Shown: in pieces, positions 30,918 through 41,120 of the stretch | How the letters are laid out: each line of letters opens with the position of its first letter | How positions within the stretch are numbered: the stretch's first letter is position 1 | Assembly (NCBI GenBank): GCA_002733495.1 | Contig: NVVV01000003.1 | Location: 1 to 64,000 of the forward strand | Reading direction: 5' to 3' | Length of the DNA stretch: 64,000 nucleotides | Origin: Robiginitomaculum sp. | Lineage (GTDB): Bacteria > Pseudomonadota > Alphaproteobacteria > Caulobacterales > Maricaulaceae | Notes under the pieces: generated by a model | What the model was told of the DNA's origin: nothing | The model's database searches: none | What the model saw: only the letters and a program-made list of their open reading frames with translations | Program-made: the position numbers and the translations under genes

Positions 30918-31715
30918 CTATTCTGGTGCATTAGAGTCTGGGGCTTTTGCGCCGGTTTGTAAAAAGCTTATCTTTTCATCTTCTAGGCGTACTGCCGTTA
31001 AAACGCCGGTAATATAAGCACCAGTATCAACACCGATGCGCCGCCCATCATCGTAAGGTTGTTTTTTGGGGGTATGGCCGTGTACCACCTTTTTCTCAAA
31101 CTGGTTTGTGGCGTCCAGAAAGTCCCCACGTATCCACAACATATCCTGCTCCGTCTGCTGTGTGATCGTTTTTCCGGGGCGCAGGCCCGCATGGACAAAG
31201 ACATAGTCTCCAGCCTCCATGCAGAGGCGTAAATGCCGCAGAAATGCAATGTGGTCTTTGCCCAATGCGTGTTTCAAGTCTTCTGCCGTTTTTTTCCAGA
31301 CCGCTTTTCCTGTGCGTTTGACGGCGGCGTCAACCCCATAAGAGATCAGCGTTTCCGTACCGCCATGCTCTAGCCACTTTCTTCCAAACTCCGGCTCTTC
31401 CAGAAAATGCAAAAGCGCTTCTTCGTGATTGCCTTTTAAAAAAATAGTATTGCGCCATGCCCCATTGGTTTCGGCTTCTAAAATCAGTAGAGTATCAATG
31501 ACGGCTTTCGAGCCAAGACCGCGATCCACATAATCGCCCAGAAAGACCATGCATGTTTCTTTGCTATTGCATGTGGCGCTCAGATCCTTGTTGATGAGGG
31601 CAATCAGTTCGGCCAGCAAATCATCACGGCCATGAATATCTCCAATGGCATAGATGACCGTCCCCTTGGGCGTAAGGGGGCGTTTTTTCTTGCGCTTGAG
31701 CCATGAAAACAGCAT
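30918..31715 (-). CDS. metallophosphoesterase, PPP-type Ser/Thr phosphatase-like
   Basis: YAIGDIHGRDDLL, FLGDYVDRG, FLKGNHEEALL, VHAGLRPG, VVHGHTP. Confidence 0.9.
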   Translation of the reverse strand: MLFSWLKRKKKRPLTPKGTVIYAIGDIHGRDDLLAELIALINKDLSATCNSKETCMVFLGDYVDRGLGSKAVIDTLLILEAETNGAWRNTIFLKGNHEEALLHFLEEPEFGRKWLEHGGTETLISYGVDAAVKRTGKAVWKKTAEDLKHALGKDHIAFLRHLRLCMEAGDYVFVHAGLRPGKTITQQTEQDMLWIRGDFLDATNQFEKKVVHGHTPKKQPYDDGRRIGVDTGAYITGVLTAVRLEDEKISFLQTGAKAPDSNAPE

Positions 31716-31932
31716 CCACAGTTTGCCTTTCGCCTTCGCCTTGTGCGCGTGCAGAGCATACTGGCACGAATATCCTAACAGGGCGGTAAGGCGACCAGGT
31801 CAAGCCGTTAAGGCCCACCCCACAGAATAAACAGATATTCCTGTTTTGATTATCTTCAGAAAATGGCGAAATTTGGGACAGGCTTCGGATGCCAAGAGGC
31901 GCCGCATGCTGTCGTGCTTTATCTGCTTCTGA

Positions 31933-32376
31933 TTACATCTTATGCTTGCGATAGAAGATGCCGTTGGCTTCCTGCGTTTCCCGAATGAAGCGTATAATGC
32001 TGGCAATATCTTCATTGGTGACGTTTGTTTGCGGGGGCATGTTTCCAAACCGCCAATGGTGCTGAGGGGTTCCAGATTTTGCCGCGCGGTAGAATGCCAG
32101 ATCCCCGTGGTGCCCCGGATTATAAATCGTGTGGATCAAGGGCGGCCCTTTATCCGATCCGGTTGCATTTACGCCGTGACATTTAGCGCACGTGCCATTG
32201 AAAACTTTCTGCCCCTTGGCCGCCGTCGCCGATAGCTTTGGAATTTTTATGACAGGTGCCTGGTTTGGGGCGACCTGGCTTAGCGCAATGGGGGAGAGCA
32301 GGCCCCAGGCAAGAATGGAAATGCTGACAAATAATGTCGCGCTCATCAGGGTTTGTGCTGTTCTTGTTTTTTTCAT
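31933..32376 (-). CDS. c-type cytochrome (monohaem)
   Basis: GQKVFNGTCAKCHGVNATG (CxxCH), GNMPPQT distal Met; signal peptide. Confidence 0.88.
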   Translation of the reverse strand: MKKTRTAQTLMSATLFVSISILAWGLLSPIALSQVAPNQAPVIKIPKLSATAAKGQKVFNGTCAKCHGVNATGSDKGPPLIHTIYNPGHHGDLAFYRAAKSGTPQHHWRFGNMPPQTNVTNEDIASIIRFIRETQEANGIFYRKHKM

Positions 32377-32416
32377 GATTTTCTTTCTGTTTTCAAGTTC
32401 GCGCTAATCGATACAC

Positions 32417-32710
32417 CTATGCTCTGCCAGTGAAAAAATTATAGACGGGCACGAATACCAGAGCGATATACCACCCGTAGGCGAAGGTCTCAACCAAACC
32501 CAATAAAAAACTGGGAAGGCTGATCCACGTTACGCCCGGTAAAAGAGGCAACCAGCTTTCATACATGTGTGCGCCAGGGACCAGCACGCCAAGGGCGACG
32601 CAAAGGGCAAAGGAAATTGCCAGAAATATTCCCAGGCTCATGCCCAGGCGATAAATGCGAACAGAGGTGGCCGGTTTTTCTGAAACTGTTGTCATGATAT
32701 GTGCTCCCAC
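32417..32710 (-). CDS. small two-TM membrane protein (DUF5676-like)
   Basis: LLPGVTWISLPSFLLGLVETFAYGWYIALVFVPVYNFF. Confidence 0.65.
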   Translation of the reverse strand: MGAHIMTTVSEKPATSVRIYRLGMSLGIFLAISFALCVALGVLVPGAHMYESWLPLLPGVTWISLPSFLLGLVETFAYGWYIALVFVPVYNFFTGRA

Positions 32711-32812
32711 ATAATATAATACGTTCGCAGCATTGATGTCCCTCAGGAAAATGCGCGCATGAGGTCAAACTCTTCACCGTACCGATGAAGTTTTGAGGGG
32801 TGCGTAGCCAGC

Positions 32813-33010
32813 ATGCGTATCATTAGTGAACTCAACCAATGCACAGGACGATACCTTACTGGCCAGCCATATTACCGACGTATTCCGGGCGGTTTTGAGT
32901 ATGCAGGTTCAGCCGTGCCCATGTGGACCAAAGGTAGCAATCTGGATTTGCTGGATGAGCGCATCAATAATATCTTGCCCCTAGCCCAAGAGGAAAGGGA
33001 ACATTCATGA
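32813..33010 (+). CDS. possible small ORF translationally coupled to the Rieske gene
   Basis: 65-aa ORF ending in an ATGA overlap with the Rieske start (33007); no family recognised. Confidence 0.35.
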   Translation: MRIISELNQCTGRYLTGQPYYRRIPGGFEYAGSAVPMWTKGSNLDLLDERINNILPLAQEEREHS

Positions 33011-33540
33011 GCGCTAAAGCGATAACACAACCCGGGCGACGGGATTTTCTGTACATTGCCACGGGCAGTGTGGCGGCCATTGGCACGGGCCTTGTTGGCT
33101 GGCCTTTTATCGACAGCTTAAACCCCTCTGCTGATGTGATGGCCATGAGCAAGATCGAGGTTGACCCGAGCAGTATAGAGGTCGGCCAGCGCATTACCGT
33201 GAAATGGAACAGCAAGCCGGTGTTTATTTGCCGCCGCACCCCCAAGGAAATCGCTGAGGCCGAGGCCGATGATCATGCCAAACTGATCGACCCGGCAACG
33301 GATGATGAACGCGTGCAGACCAAGGAATGGTTGATCGTTATTGGTATTTGCACCCATTTGGGCTGTGTGCCAATCGGCCAGCGTATCCCGCAAAATCGCG
33401 GGCCGTGGCACGGTTGGTACTGCCCCTGTCATGGCTCCATATACGATACCGCCGGACGTGTGCGCCGGGGGCCGGCACCGCGCAATCTGGATCTACCTCC
33501 CTATGCCTTTGGTGCCAATGGCACCGTGCAAATCGGGTGA
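33007..33540 (+). CDS. Rieske iron-sulfur protein (ubiquinol-cytochrome c reductase FeS subunit type)
   Basis: Tat-like [28 protein letters not shown] and [27 protein letters not shown]. Confidence 0.93.
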   Translation: MSAKAITQPGRRDFLYIATGSVAAIGTGLVGWPFIDSLNPSADVMAMSKIEVDPSSIEVGQRITVKWNSKPVFICRRTPKEIAEAEADDHAKLIDPATDDERVQTKEWLIVIGICTHLGCVPIGQRIPQNRGPWHGWYCPCHGSIYDTAGRVRRGPAPRNLDLPPYAFGANGTVQIG

Positions 33541-33571
33541 ACTCATCACATAAAAAAGAAAGGAAGCGAAA

Positions 33572-33889
33572 ATGGTCTATAATGAAATCACCGCCACAGT
33601 GGATGTGCTGGCCATGAAACGTGTGCGTCTCAGCCTGCAACAAATTGGCGTTCCTGGCATTAGCGTGTTTCAGGTTCGAGGCTATGGCGAGCGTAAAAAT
33701 TTCTTCCGGCCAAGCTGGATGCAACAGTATAATTGCGTCCGGGTCTTTGCCCCCGAAGATCAGACCGAGCGCATTGTAAACACCATTATGGATGCGGCTC
33801 ATGCGGGTATGGAGGGCGATGGGATTATCGCCGTTAACCCGCTTTCGCACTTCTACAGTATTCGCGATAAAAAACGTATCGATCAGTGA
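33572..33889 (+). CDS. P-II family regulator-like protein
   Basis: ATVDVLAMKRVRLSLQQIGVPGISVFQVRGYGER...VRVFAPEDQTERIVNTIMDAAHAGMEGDGIIAVNPLSHFYSIR. Confidence 0.85.
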   Translation: MVYNEITATVDVLAMKRVRLSLQQIGVPGISVFQVRGYGERKNFFRPSWMQQYNCVRVFAPEDQTERIVNTIMDAAHAGMEGDGIIAVNPLSHFYSIRDKKRIDQ

Positions 33890-34029
33890 GGTGTTGCCGG
33901 CCGGTCAGGCCGCCCCGTCGGAGGCGCATCTTCGCGCTGTGAGACAAAGATAATGGCGGCGCGTTCGGAACGGAGTTCGAACGTGCCGCTACGCGCTCAA
34001 GCAGCGAGGCTTGCCGTCGCGATAGCGCA

Positions 34030-34053
34030 AGAAAAATGGCGGAGAGGTAGGGA
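34030..34053 (+). repeat. direct repeat of the tRNA-Ser 3' end (candidate att site)
   Basis: agaaaaatggcggagaggtaggga vs 41417-41440 agaaaagtggcggagaggaaggga, 22/24 identical. Confidence 0.7.
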
Positions 34054-34393
34054 GAGGATTCCCATAGCGTTACCTTTTCCAACCTATTGTTATAATTAAA
34101 TATTATATTTCATGGGGGCGTTGTCCAATGAAGTTGGAGCGGTTAATGGGGATGTTTTGAATAACATGGTGCATTATTTGTATGCGTAAAGCCCCACCGA
34201 TAAGATCACCCTTTATACGGGAGATTATTCTTCCGGGGTGAGAATCAAGTGCGTGATGATGATCGAACGGGGCCAATGACAAAGAAAACCTGAGGTTCTG
34301 TCAGGTGCTACAGTTCAATCTTCTGAAAGGGACTCGACACGCGGACTTCATCAGGGCCAGCGGTCATCAACACTGCGTCAACAGGCTGGACAC

Positions 34394-35008
34394 ATGACCT
34401 CATCCCGCGCGATCAAATATCACTCAAAAAACTCTTGCAAAACCGGATCGTCCACACATGATAGCCCCCATGTATCACATGATTTTCAATTTGTCGTGAG
34501 TGTAGTCTTTCGGAGGTTTTCACTCATTGACAATCGCTATTCGCGTGTGCAGGCTTATCCGGTGATAACTCAGAAAAATATTAACACCGGGCTTTTCCGG
34601 CGTCTGTCGCAGCTCATGATGCTGGTGGTAGTTTCAGCATGGATGCTGGCAGTTCAGGCTTGTATGCTACACGATGAAGCTGGGGAAACCGGGTTCGTAC
34701 AGGTCGCACAGACACACGTGTCCGGTGATGCTGTATCGAACCATCAGGACCATGAATTTTGCGAAGCAAGTCTGCGGTCACGGACCAATACGGGGCACCA
34801 GTTTGTGGCCGTGGCGGGCCAAAGTATCAAAATAAAAGTGACGCAGACCAATTCGTCTAACCCGGGGTTCATGATTGCAGCACAGCAATTTGATGTGTCC
34901 TTCAACCGGCCTGAAACGATACGCGCCTGTGTCGACACGAATTCATGCCGCTCTGGTCGTAGCTTCGTCTCTTTCTGGTCTCACGCTCCACCCACTGACA
35001 TTGCTTGA
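34394..35008 (+). CDS. hypothetical protein upstream of CzcCBA module
   Basis: Open frame with hydrophobic LMMLVVVSAWMLAVQAC; true start may be internal (~34616). Confidence 0.45.
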   Translation: MTSSRAIKYHSKNSCKTGSSTHDSPHVSHDFQFVVSVVFRRFSLIDNRYSRVQAYPVITQKNINTGLFRRLSQLMMLVVVSAWMLAVQACMLHDEAGETGFVQVAQTHVSGDAVSNHQDHEFCEASLRSRTNTGHQFVAVAGQSIKIKVTQTNSSNPGFMIAAQQFDVSFNRPETIRACVDTNSCRSGRSFVSFWSHAPPTDIA

Positions 35009-35057
35009 TGCTGGCCGGGTGCCTTTGGCATCACTGGCCTTTGAGTAGAAAAGTCAG

Positions 35058-36455
35058 ATGAACCCCGCGCACGGGTTGTGCGCTGCCGGGTTCGACCATC
35101 CAGGGTGGAGAATTCTTATAATGTTATTTCTCTTGCGTCAGTACGGCTGTTGCCGTGCGACAGTGATGCTATTGGCGCTTGTCAGTGCATCGACAATACC
35201 TCAGCGGTCAACGGCCGCAACGGATATGATCCTCAGCGAAGTCATGCAAGCAGCGCTGATCCGTAATCAGGATCTGGAAGCGGCGCGCTCGCAGGTAAAT
35301 GCGGCAATGGGCCGGTTAAAACAGGCCGGACGGTGGCCAAACACACGCCTTGACCTTAGCAACCAGTCAAACAAGGTACTGAGCACTGGCGGCGAATTTA
35401 CGCGGTCCATAGGCTTCTCACAGAATTTCCCCATTGCTGGCCGGATTAATCGGTCCATGGACGTTGCCCGCGTAGATGTGGCCAGCGCATTGACCGAGGT
35501 CAACGAAGCCGAGCGCACGCTGCTCGCTGATGTTGCCAGGGCGTATTATGATATCGTTGCAATCGATCAACAAATTTCCCTGCGAGAGAAGTTGATCACT
35601 ATTGATAAGGCGCTGGTTCGTGCTTCTGCGGCGCGCCAGAAAATGGGCGAAGTTTCTGAAATTGATGTCAATACGGCCAGTTTAGAGCTGGAACGATTGC
35701 GCCAGCAGCAGACGGTATTGGCTGGCAAACGGGCCGCTGTGCTGAAAACCCTCGCCGGTTTGTCCGGGTTTGGCGTAGAAGAGGGGTTGGCCGTCAATAC
35801 GACGCTTCCTGCCATTGTGCCGCCGCCGCCGGTGGAAGAGCTGCGTCGTCAAGCCCTCAGCCAGCGGCCGGATCTGCGTCTGCTTTCTCTTGCCGCCAAT
35901 CGGGCGCGAGGCGAACAATTACTGGCCAAGGCCTCGGCCTGGGAAGACTGGACTGTATCGCTGGGTATCGAACGCGACAAGCTGGTGATCACCGGCCTGC
36001 CACGTCAGTCCACGGATACTGCTCTGTTGCTCAGGTTAAGCGTGCCGATTCCGATATTAAACCGCAATCGTGGTGCCCAGTCTGCCGCCGCAGCGGATGC
36101 CATGACCGCTCACTACAAGCGCTCGGCGCTTCAAATGCGGATCGAAAATGAAGTCACGGGTCGGCACGCGCAGGTCATGCGTCTGCTTGACGCGCTGACG
36201 GCGTACCGGGACCGAACGCTGCCACTTAGCCGCCGCACCGCCGAACTGGCACGCCAGGCCTATCGCATGGGGCAGTTGTCCATTGCCGACGTTGTTCAGG
36301 CCCAACGCCAGGAGATCGATCTCAACGCAAGCTATATCGACACACTGGCTATGTATCTGCAGGCCCGTGCCGATTTAAAAACGGCTACGGCAGGCTGGAC
36401 GACGCTTATGACTCACCCGGTGGACACCTCCACCGATCAAACAGGAGGACGCTGA
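35058..36455 (+). CDS. TolC family outer membrane protein (CzcC-like)
   Basis: Two repeated helical domains: EVMQAALIRNQDLEAARSQVNAAMGRLKQAGRWPNTRLDLS; RQALSQRPDLRLLSLAANRARGEQLLAKASAWEDWTVSLG. Confidence 0.9.
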   Translation: MNPAHGLCAAGFDHPGWRILIMLFLLRQYGCCRATVMLLALVSASTIPQRSTAATDMILSEVMQAALIRNQDLEAARSQVNAAMGRLKQAGRWPNTRLDLSNQSNKVLSTGGEFTRSIGFSQNFPIAGRINRSMDVARVDVASALTEVNEAERTLLADVARAYYDIVAIDQQISLREKLITIDKALVRASAARQKMGEVSEIDVNTASLELERLRQQQTVLAGKRAAVLKTLAGLSGFGVEEGLAVNTTLPAIVPPPPVEELRRQALSQRPDLRLLSLAANRARGEQLLAKASAWEDWTVSLGIERDKLVITGLPRQSTDTALLLRLSVPIPILNRNRGAQSAAAADAMTAHYKRSALQMRIENEVTGRHAQVMRLLDALTAYRDRTLPLSRRTAELARQAYRMGQLSIADVVQAQRQEIDLNASYIDTLAMYLQARADLKTATAGWTTLMTHPVDTSTDQTGGR

Positions 36456-36456
36456 C

Positions 36457-37410
36457 ATGCTGTCCAATTGTCGCAATTACATTTCCATAGTGATGCTGGT
36501 GCTTGCCGCCATCGTCGTCTCTGCCCCCTTGGCATTTGCCCATGGCGAACAAATCAATGTCGGCAATAACAGAGCCAGTGGGCCTGTGTCACTGACATCA
36601 GCACAAATCAAGGCTCTTGGCCTGCAAACCGAGATGGCCGATATGCGTCCAATTGCCCGTCTGCTTGGGGTTAATGGCGCTGTGGCTACCCTTCCCGATG
36701 CACAGGCCAATGTCAGCCTGCGGATCAGCGGTAATGTTAACGCCGTTTATGTCAATCTGGGCGATGCCGTACGCAAGGGGCAAAAACTGGCACTGGTCAT
36801 GGCGCGCGCCGTCGGCAATCCGCCACCAACAGTGGCCGCCCGGGCACCCATAGATGGTATCATTGATGCCCGCAACATTATTGTCGGCCAGAGCGTTGGG
36901 CCGGACACCGCCTTGTTTCACCTTAGTAATCGTCGCCGCATGCTGGTGATTGGTAATGTCTATGAGGAGGATCTGGGTCTTGTTAAGGTCGGGCAAGCGG
37001 CAAAGGTTTCTTTGCTGGCCTACCCCGATAAAACCTTTAGCGGGACCGTCAGCTTCATCGGAACCATGCTGGACCCTGACACGCGCACAGTTGCCTTGTG
37101 GGTATTGTTGGACAACCCGGACAATCTTTTGAAACCAAACCTGTTTGCCCGCGCCGACATTGTTCTGGGGCAAAAAGAAGCCGCATTAACGGTTGCCAAT
37201 GCCGCCGTCCTTGAAGCCAATGGCGACAAGTTTGTATTCATACGCGACGGCGACAACTATGACCGCATCGAGGTCGGAACGGGTACGGAAGATAGCCAAT
37301 ACACCGAAATTACATCCGGGCTTGTGCCTGGCGACGAGGTCGTCACCCAGGGGGCAAGAGAGATTTATACCCTGTGGCTTACCGGCGGCAAACTTGAGGC
37401 GGAGGAATAA
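36457..37410 (+). CDS. efflux RND transporter periplasmic adaptor (CzcB-like)
   Basis: ARAPIDGIIDARNIIVGQSVGPDTALFHLSNRRRMLVIGNVYEEDL; GTVSFIGTMLDPDTRTVALWVLLDNPDNLLKPNLFARADI. Confidence 0.92.
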   Translation: MLSNCRNYISIVMLVLAAIVVSAPLAFAHGEQINVGNNRASGPVSLTSAQIKALGLQTEMADMRPIARLLGVNGAVATLPDAQANVSLRISGNVNAVYVNLGDAVRKGQKLALVMARAVGNPPPTVAARAPIDGIIDARNIIVGQSVGPDTALFHLSNRRRMLVIGNVYEEDLGLVKVGQAAKVSLLAYPDKTFSGTVSFIGTMLDPDTRTVALWVLLDNPDNLLKPNLFARADIVLGQKEAALTVANAAVLEANGDKFVFIRDGDNYDRIEVGTGTEDSQYTEITSGLVPGDEVVTQGAREIYTLWLTGGKLEAEE

Positions 37411-37413
37411 GCC

Positions 37414-40400
37414 ATGTTTAATATGCTAATTGCCTGGTCGCTCAACAACCGGCTGCTGGTGCTGGCCATCACCGTCGTTGCCTTCATCGCTGGCGGCAAT
37501 ATTCTTGGACAAATGAAGGTGGATGTGTTCCCCGAATTTGCGCCGCCCCGGGTGGTCGTCCAGACCCAGACACCGGGGCTGGCCCCAAAAGACGTCGAGG
37601 CGCTGATTACCTACCCGCTGGAAAGCTCCATTAATGGCACGCCGGGGGTGACCGTTGTGCGCTCAAAAAGCTCGGTAGGACTGTCCACCATTACGGTGGT
37701 TTTCGAAGCCGGTACCAACATCTATCTGGACCGTCAATTGGTCAATGAACGCATCATGGCCGTGGCTGGCGATTTGCCGCCGGGTACCACGCCCCCGGTG
37801 ATGCTGCCGGTGACCTCGGCGGTTGGCTGGTTGGTGAAATATTCGCTGACCAGCGATACCGTCTCGCCAATGGAATTGCGGACCATTTCCAACTGGCAGA
37901 TCCGCCCACGTATCCTCTCCCTGGGCGGCATTGCTTCGGTGGTCTCCATTGGCGGCGAGATCAAACAATATCAGGTTCGCCTCGACCCGACGCGGATGCT
38001 GGCTTACCGGATCAGCGCCGACGACATACGCCAGGCGTTAGATGACGCCAATGTCAATGTGCCCGGCGCCTTTCAACAGCGCGGCGCTGAGGAGTTGATC
38101 GTCAGCGGGCAAGGGCGGGTACAGTCGCTCGATGATTTAAGACGTACAGTGATCACCGTCCGTAAAGGAATTCCTATCACGCTGGCCAATGTCGCCACCG
38201 TGGGACTGGGCGGTGAAATCAAGCGCGGCGACGGTGCCTTTGGCATGAAATCAGCGGTGATTGGAACGGTTTCCAAAATCTATGGAGCCGACACGCTGAC
38301 CACTACGGCCAAGGTCGAAAAGGCACTGGCTGAAATCAGGCTGGATCTGCCACCCGGCATCGACATGAACACCAAAATATTCCGCCAGGCCAATTTCATT
38401 GAGGCGGCGATCAGCAATCTCAACAAGTCATTGCTGGAGGGGGCGCTGATCGTGATCGTTGTCCTGTTTGTGTTTCTGATGAATATTCGCGCCTCGTTCA
38501 TCACCTTCTTGTCCATGCCAACATCGTTCGTTGGTGGCATTCTGGTCATGAATGCGCTGGGTATTGGCATCAATGCCATGACCCTGGGTGGTCTGGCCAT
38601 CGCCATTGGTGAGGTGGTGGATAACGGCATCATTACGGTCGAGAATGTGGTCCGTCGCCTGCGGCTCAACCGCAACACGGCACAACCCGTGCCGGCGATG
38701 GAAGTGGTCTTTGACGCGGTACAGGAAATTCTCAACTCCGTTGTCTATGCAACCATCATTGTCAGCATGATTTTTGTCCCCATCTTCCTTCTTCCAGGTC
38801 TGGCAGGGCGGATATTTTCTCCTCTGGGCGTTGCGTATATCGCTTCGGTCCTGGCCTCGCTTGTCGTTGCCGTGACGGTGGTTCCGGCGTTGTGTTACAT
38901 GGTGCTGGTTCGTCGCAAGGAAAAACGCGAGGGTGACAACGTCGCCCTGCATGCCATGTCGCCGGCGGAATTGCGCGCTGATACCGAGGGTTCTGCCGAA
39001 GAAAAAGAGCACGAGACCCGCTTTGTAGTTGTGCTAAAAGCCGGGTTTCTCAAACTTCTCCACCTCAGTCTTGGCCATCCGATACTGGTTGTGACGCTTT
39101 CCCTGGCTTTGCTGGCTGGTGCCCTTGGGACCTTGCCATTTTTTGGGCGCTCGTTTCTGCCAGAATTTCATGAAGGCAATTACATTATCGCCATGACCAC
39201 ATTGCCGGGCACAAACCTGAAGGAAAATATGCGGTTGGGGGCGCAAATTCGCCAATCGCTGCTGCAATACAAACAAGTGGTTTCCGTGGCTCAGCGCGCT
39301 GGCCGTGCCGAGCTGGACGAGGATGCCCAGCCGCCCAATTTTGCCGAATTTGACGTGCGGCTGGATTTTGACAAGGACCCGGATATGACCGCAAACGAGC
39401 TTCTTCGCCGCATTCGCGCCGATCTGGCCAATATTCCGGGTGCCGTGTTCAATGTAGGCCAGTTCATTGCCCACCGCATGGACGAGGTGCAATCAGGTAT
39501 CCGCGCCCAGGTGGCCATCAAGATATTTGGTGACAATCTGGACCAGCTCTATGGACTAGGCCAGAAAGTGCAAGACATTCTGGGCAGTGTAGAGGGCGCT
39601 GTGGATGTCAATCTGGAGCAACAAATCCGGGTGCCCCAAGTCAGTATACAAGTCGATCGCGAACGGGCCGCACGCTATGGTGTGGGCGTTGGCGACGTGC
39701 TTCGCGATGTGCAGATGTATCTGAATGGTGAAGCCATATCGAAAGTGCTGGAAGGTCAAAAGACCTTCGATTTGTTCGTTCGCATGAACAAACCAGGGCG
39801 GGTCGATGTGGCCGCTGTTCGTGATTTGCTGATCGATGCCCCGGCGCTTGGCAGTGGCGGTAAAATTCCCCTGCGCCAGTTGGCCAGTGTTGAGGTCAGG
39901 GATGAACCCTATGTCATCAACCGCGAAACCGCCAAGCGGCGCATTGTCGTGAGCTTTAATGTCCAGGACCGGGATCTGGGCAGCGTTATTGGCGAAACCC
40001 AGGCCAGGGTGGCAAAGGATATTCAACTGCCAGCGGGTTATTACATTGAATATGGCGGTCAGTTCCAGAGCCAGCAGGATGCCAACAAGGTTCTGGGCGG
40101 GTTTGGCTTGATAGCAATATTCGCCGCCCTGATGTTGCTCTACAAGGTGTTTGGAAACTTTCGCGAGGCGCTTTTGGTGCTGATCAACCTGCCGCTGGCG
40201 ATGATCGGCGGTGTTTTCAGCCTCTACCTTGCTGGCGCAGAAATGAGCGTCGCTGCGGTGATTGGCTTTATTACCCTGTTTGGTATTGCCGCCCGCAATG
40301 GCATCATCCTGGTAACCCACTACAACCAGCTTCGCCGCGAAGGCAAACCGCTGAATGAAGTGGTGGTCGAGGGCACGCTGGATCGTCTGGTGCCGGTGCT

Positions 40401-40638
40401 GATGACCGCCGCCACAGCGGCCCTTGGCCTGATCCCGCTATTGTTGGGCTCGCCGGTGGGCAAGGAGCTGGAACGGCCGCTTGCCCTGGTGGTGCTGGGC
40501 GGTTTGTTTACCTCGACGTTTTTGAACATGGTCGTGATACCCACACTGTTCAACCAGATCGAGCTTTTTCGTGAAAGGCGCGCTGCGCGTCGTGCTGCCG
40601 CTCATCCAGAATTATCAACCCAAGGAGAACCAACATGA
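37414..40638 (+). CDS. efflux RND transporter permease, CusA/CzcA heavy-metal type
   Basis: 1074 aa; KVDVFPEFAPPRVVVQTQTPGLAPKDVEALITYPLESSINGTPGV; multiple TM segments. Confidence 0.95.
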   Translation: MFNMLIAWSLNNRLLVLAITVVAFIAGGNILGQMKVDVFPEFAPPRVVVQTQTPGLAPKDVEALITYPLESSINGTPGVTVVRSKSSVGLSTITVVFEAGTNIYLDRQLVNERIMAVAGDLPPGTTPPVMLPVTSAVGWLVKYSLTSDTVSPMELRTISNWQIRPRILSLGGIASVVSIGGEIKQYQVRLDPTRMLAYRISADDIRQALDDANVNVPGAFQQRGAEELIVSGQGRVQSLDDLRRTVITVRKGIPITLANVATVGLGGEIKRGDGAFGMKSAVIGTVSKIYGADTLTTTAKVEKALAEIRLDLPPGIDMNTKIFRQANFIEAAISNLNKSLLEGALIVIVVLFVFLMNIRASFITFLSMPTSFVGGILVMNALGIGINAMTLGGLAIAIGEVVDNGIITVENVVRRLRLNRNTAQPVPAMEVVFDAVQEILNSVVYATIIVSMIFVPIFLLPGLAGRIFSPLGVAYIASVLASLVVAVTVVPALCYMVLVRRKEKREGDNVALHAMSPAELRADTEGSAEEKEHETRFVVVLKAGFLKLLHLSLGHPILVVTLSLALLAGALGTLPFFGRSFLPEFHEGNYIIAMTTLPGTNLKENMRLGAQIRQSLLQYKQVVSVAQRAGRAELDEDAQPPNFAEFDVRLDFDKDPDMTANELLRRIRADLANIPGAVFNVGQFIAHRMDEVQSGIRAQVAIKIFGDNLDQLYGLGQKVQDILGSVEGAVDVNLEQQIRVPQVSIQVDRERAARYGVGVGDVLRDVQMYLNGEAISKVLEGQKTFDLFVRMNKPGRVDVAAVRDLLIDAPALGSGGKIPLRQLASVEVRDEPYVINRETAKRRIVVSFNVQDRDLGSVIGETQARVAKDIQLPAGYYIEYGGQFQSQQDANKVLGGFGLIAIFAALMLLYKVFGNFREALLVLINLPLAMIGGVFSLYLAGAEMSVAAVIGFITLFGIAARNGIILVTHYNQLRREGKPLNEVVVEGTLDRLVPVLMTAATAALGLIPLLLGSPVGKELERPLALVVLGGLFTSTFLNMVVIPTLFNQIELFRERRAARRAAAHPELSTQGEPT

Positions 40639-41075
40639 AATACGCAATATTAAAGCATATCACCGCTGCCGTACTGATTAGTGCCACGCCCGTGCTGGCC
40701 ACTGGCATTGCCTTGGCCAGCGAAGCGAAAACAGAGGCTAAAACGGCCATTCCCGCTACCTCTGAGGGAATATGGCAGGCCATTGACGGTCATGTTTTGG
40801 ATATGCAGGCCATGATCACCACGGGCAAGATGGAGGACATCCATCTGCACGCCTATGCCGTGGGTGATCTGGTGCGGGAATTGCCCGGACATTCCCTGGC
40901 ATTGTCAGACACCGAGCGTGCCAAGGTCGCCGGGCAAGGCAAGTTCATCGATACCCTTGCCGAGCGGCTGGACGAAGCCGGTGATGGCGCAAACAAGAAC
41001 GCCGCAGCATCCAGTCTGGGCAAGCTGGAAAAAGTGCTGAAAATGATCCGTGCCAACTATGCGCCCCGGCCATAG
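40635..41075 (+). CDS. small periplasmic helical protein of the efflux operon
   Basis: Overlaps czcA-like stop by 4 nt; signal peptide; helical DGHVLDMQAMITTGKMEDIHLHAYAVGDLVREL. Confidence 0.75.
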   Translation: MKYAILKHITAAVLISATPVLATGIALASEAKTEAKTAIPATSEGIWQAIDGHVLDMQAMITTGKMEDIHLHAYAVGDLVRELPGHSLALSDTERAKVAGQGKFIDTLAERLDEAGDGANKNAAASSLGKLEKVLKMIRANYAPRP

Positions 41076-41120
41076 CCGAATTGGACTTATCGTAAACAGC
41101 ACAAACATTATCACCGCAAG

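Noticed and set aside
34394-34620. N-terminal 75 aa of ORF 34394-35008
   Set aside because: Hydrophobic, lipoprotein-like segment begins near 34616, so the upstream extension is probably untranslated.
39556-40320. 254-aa antisense ORF over the RND pump
   Set aside because: Antisense to an unambiguous CzcA/CusA gene.
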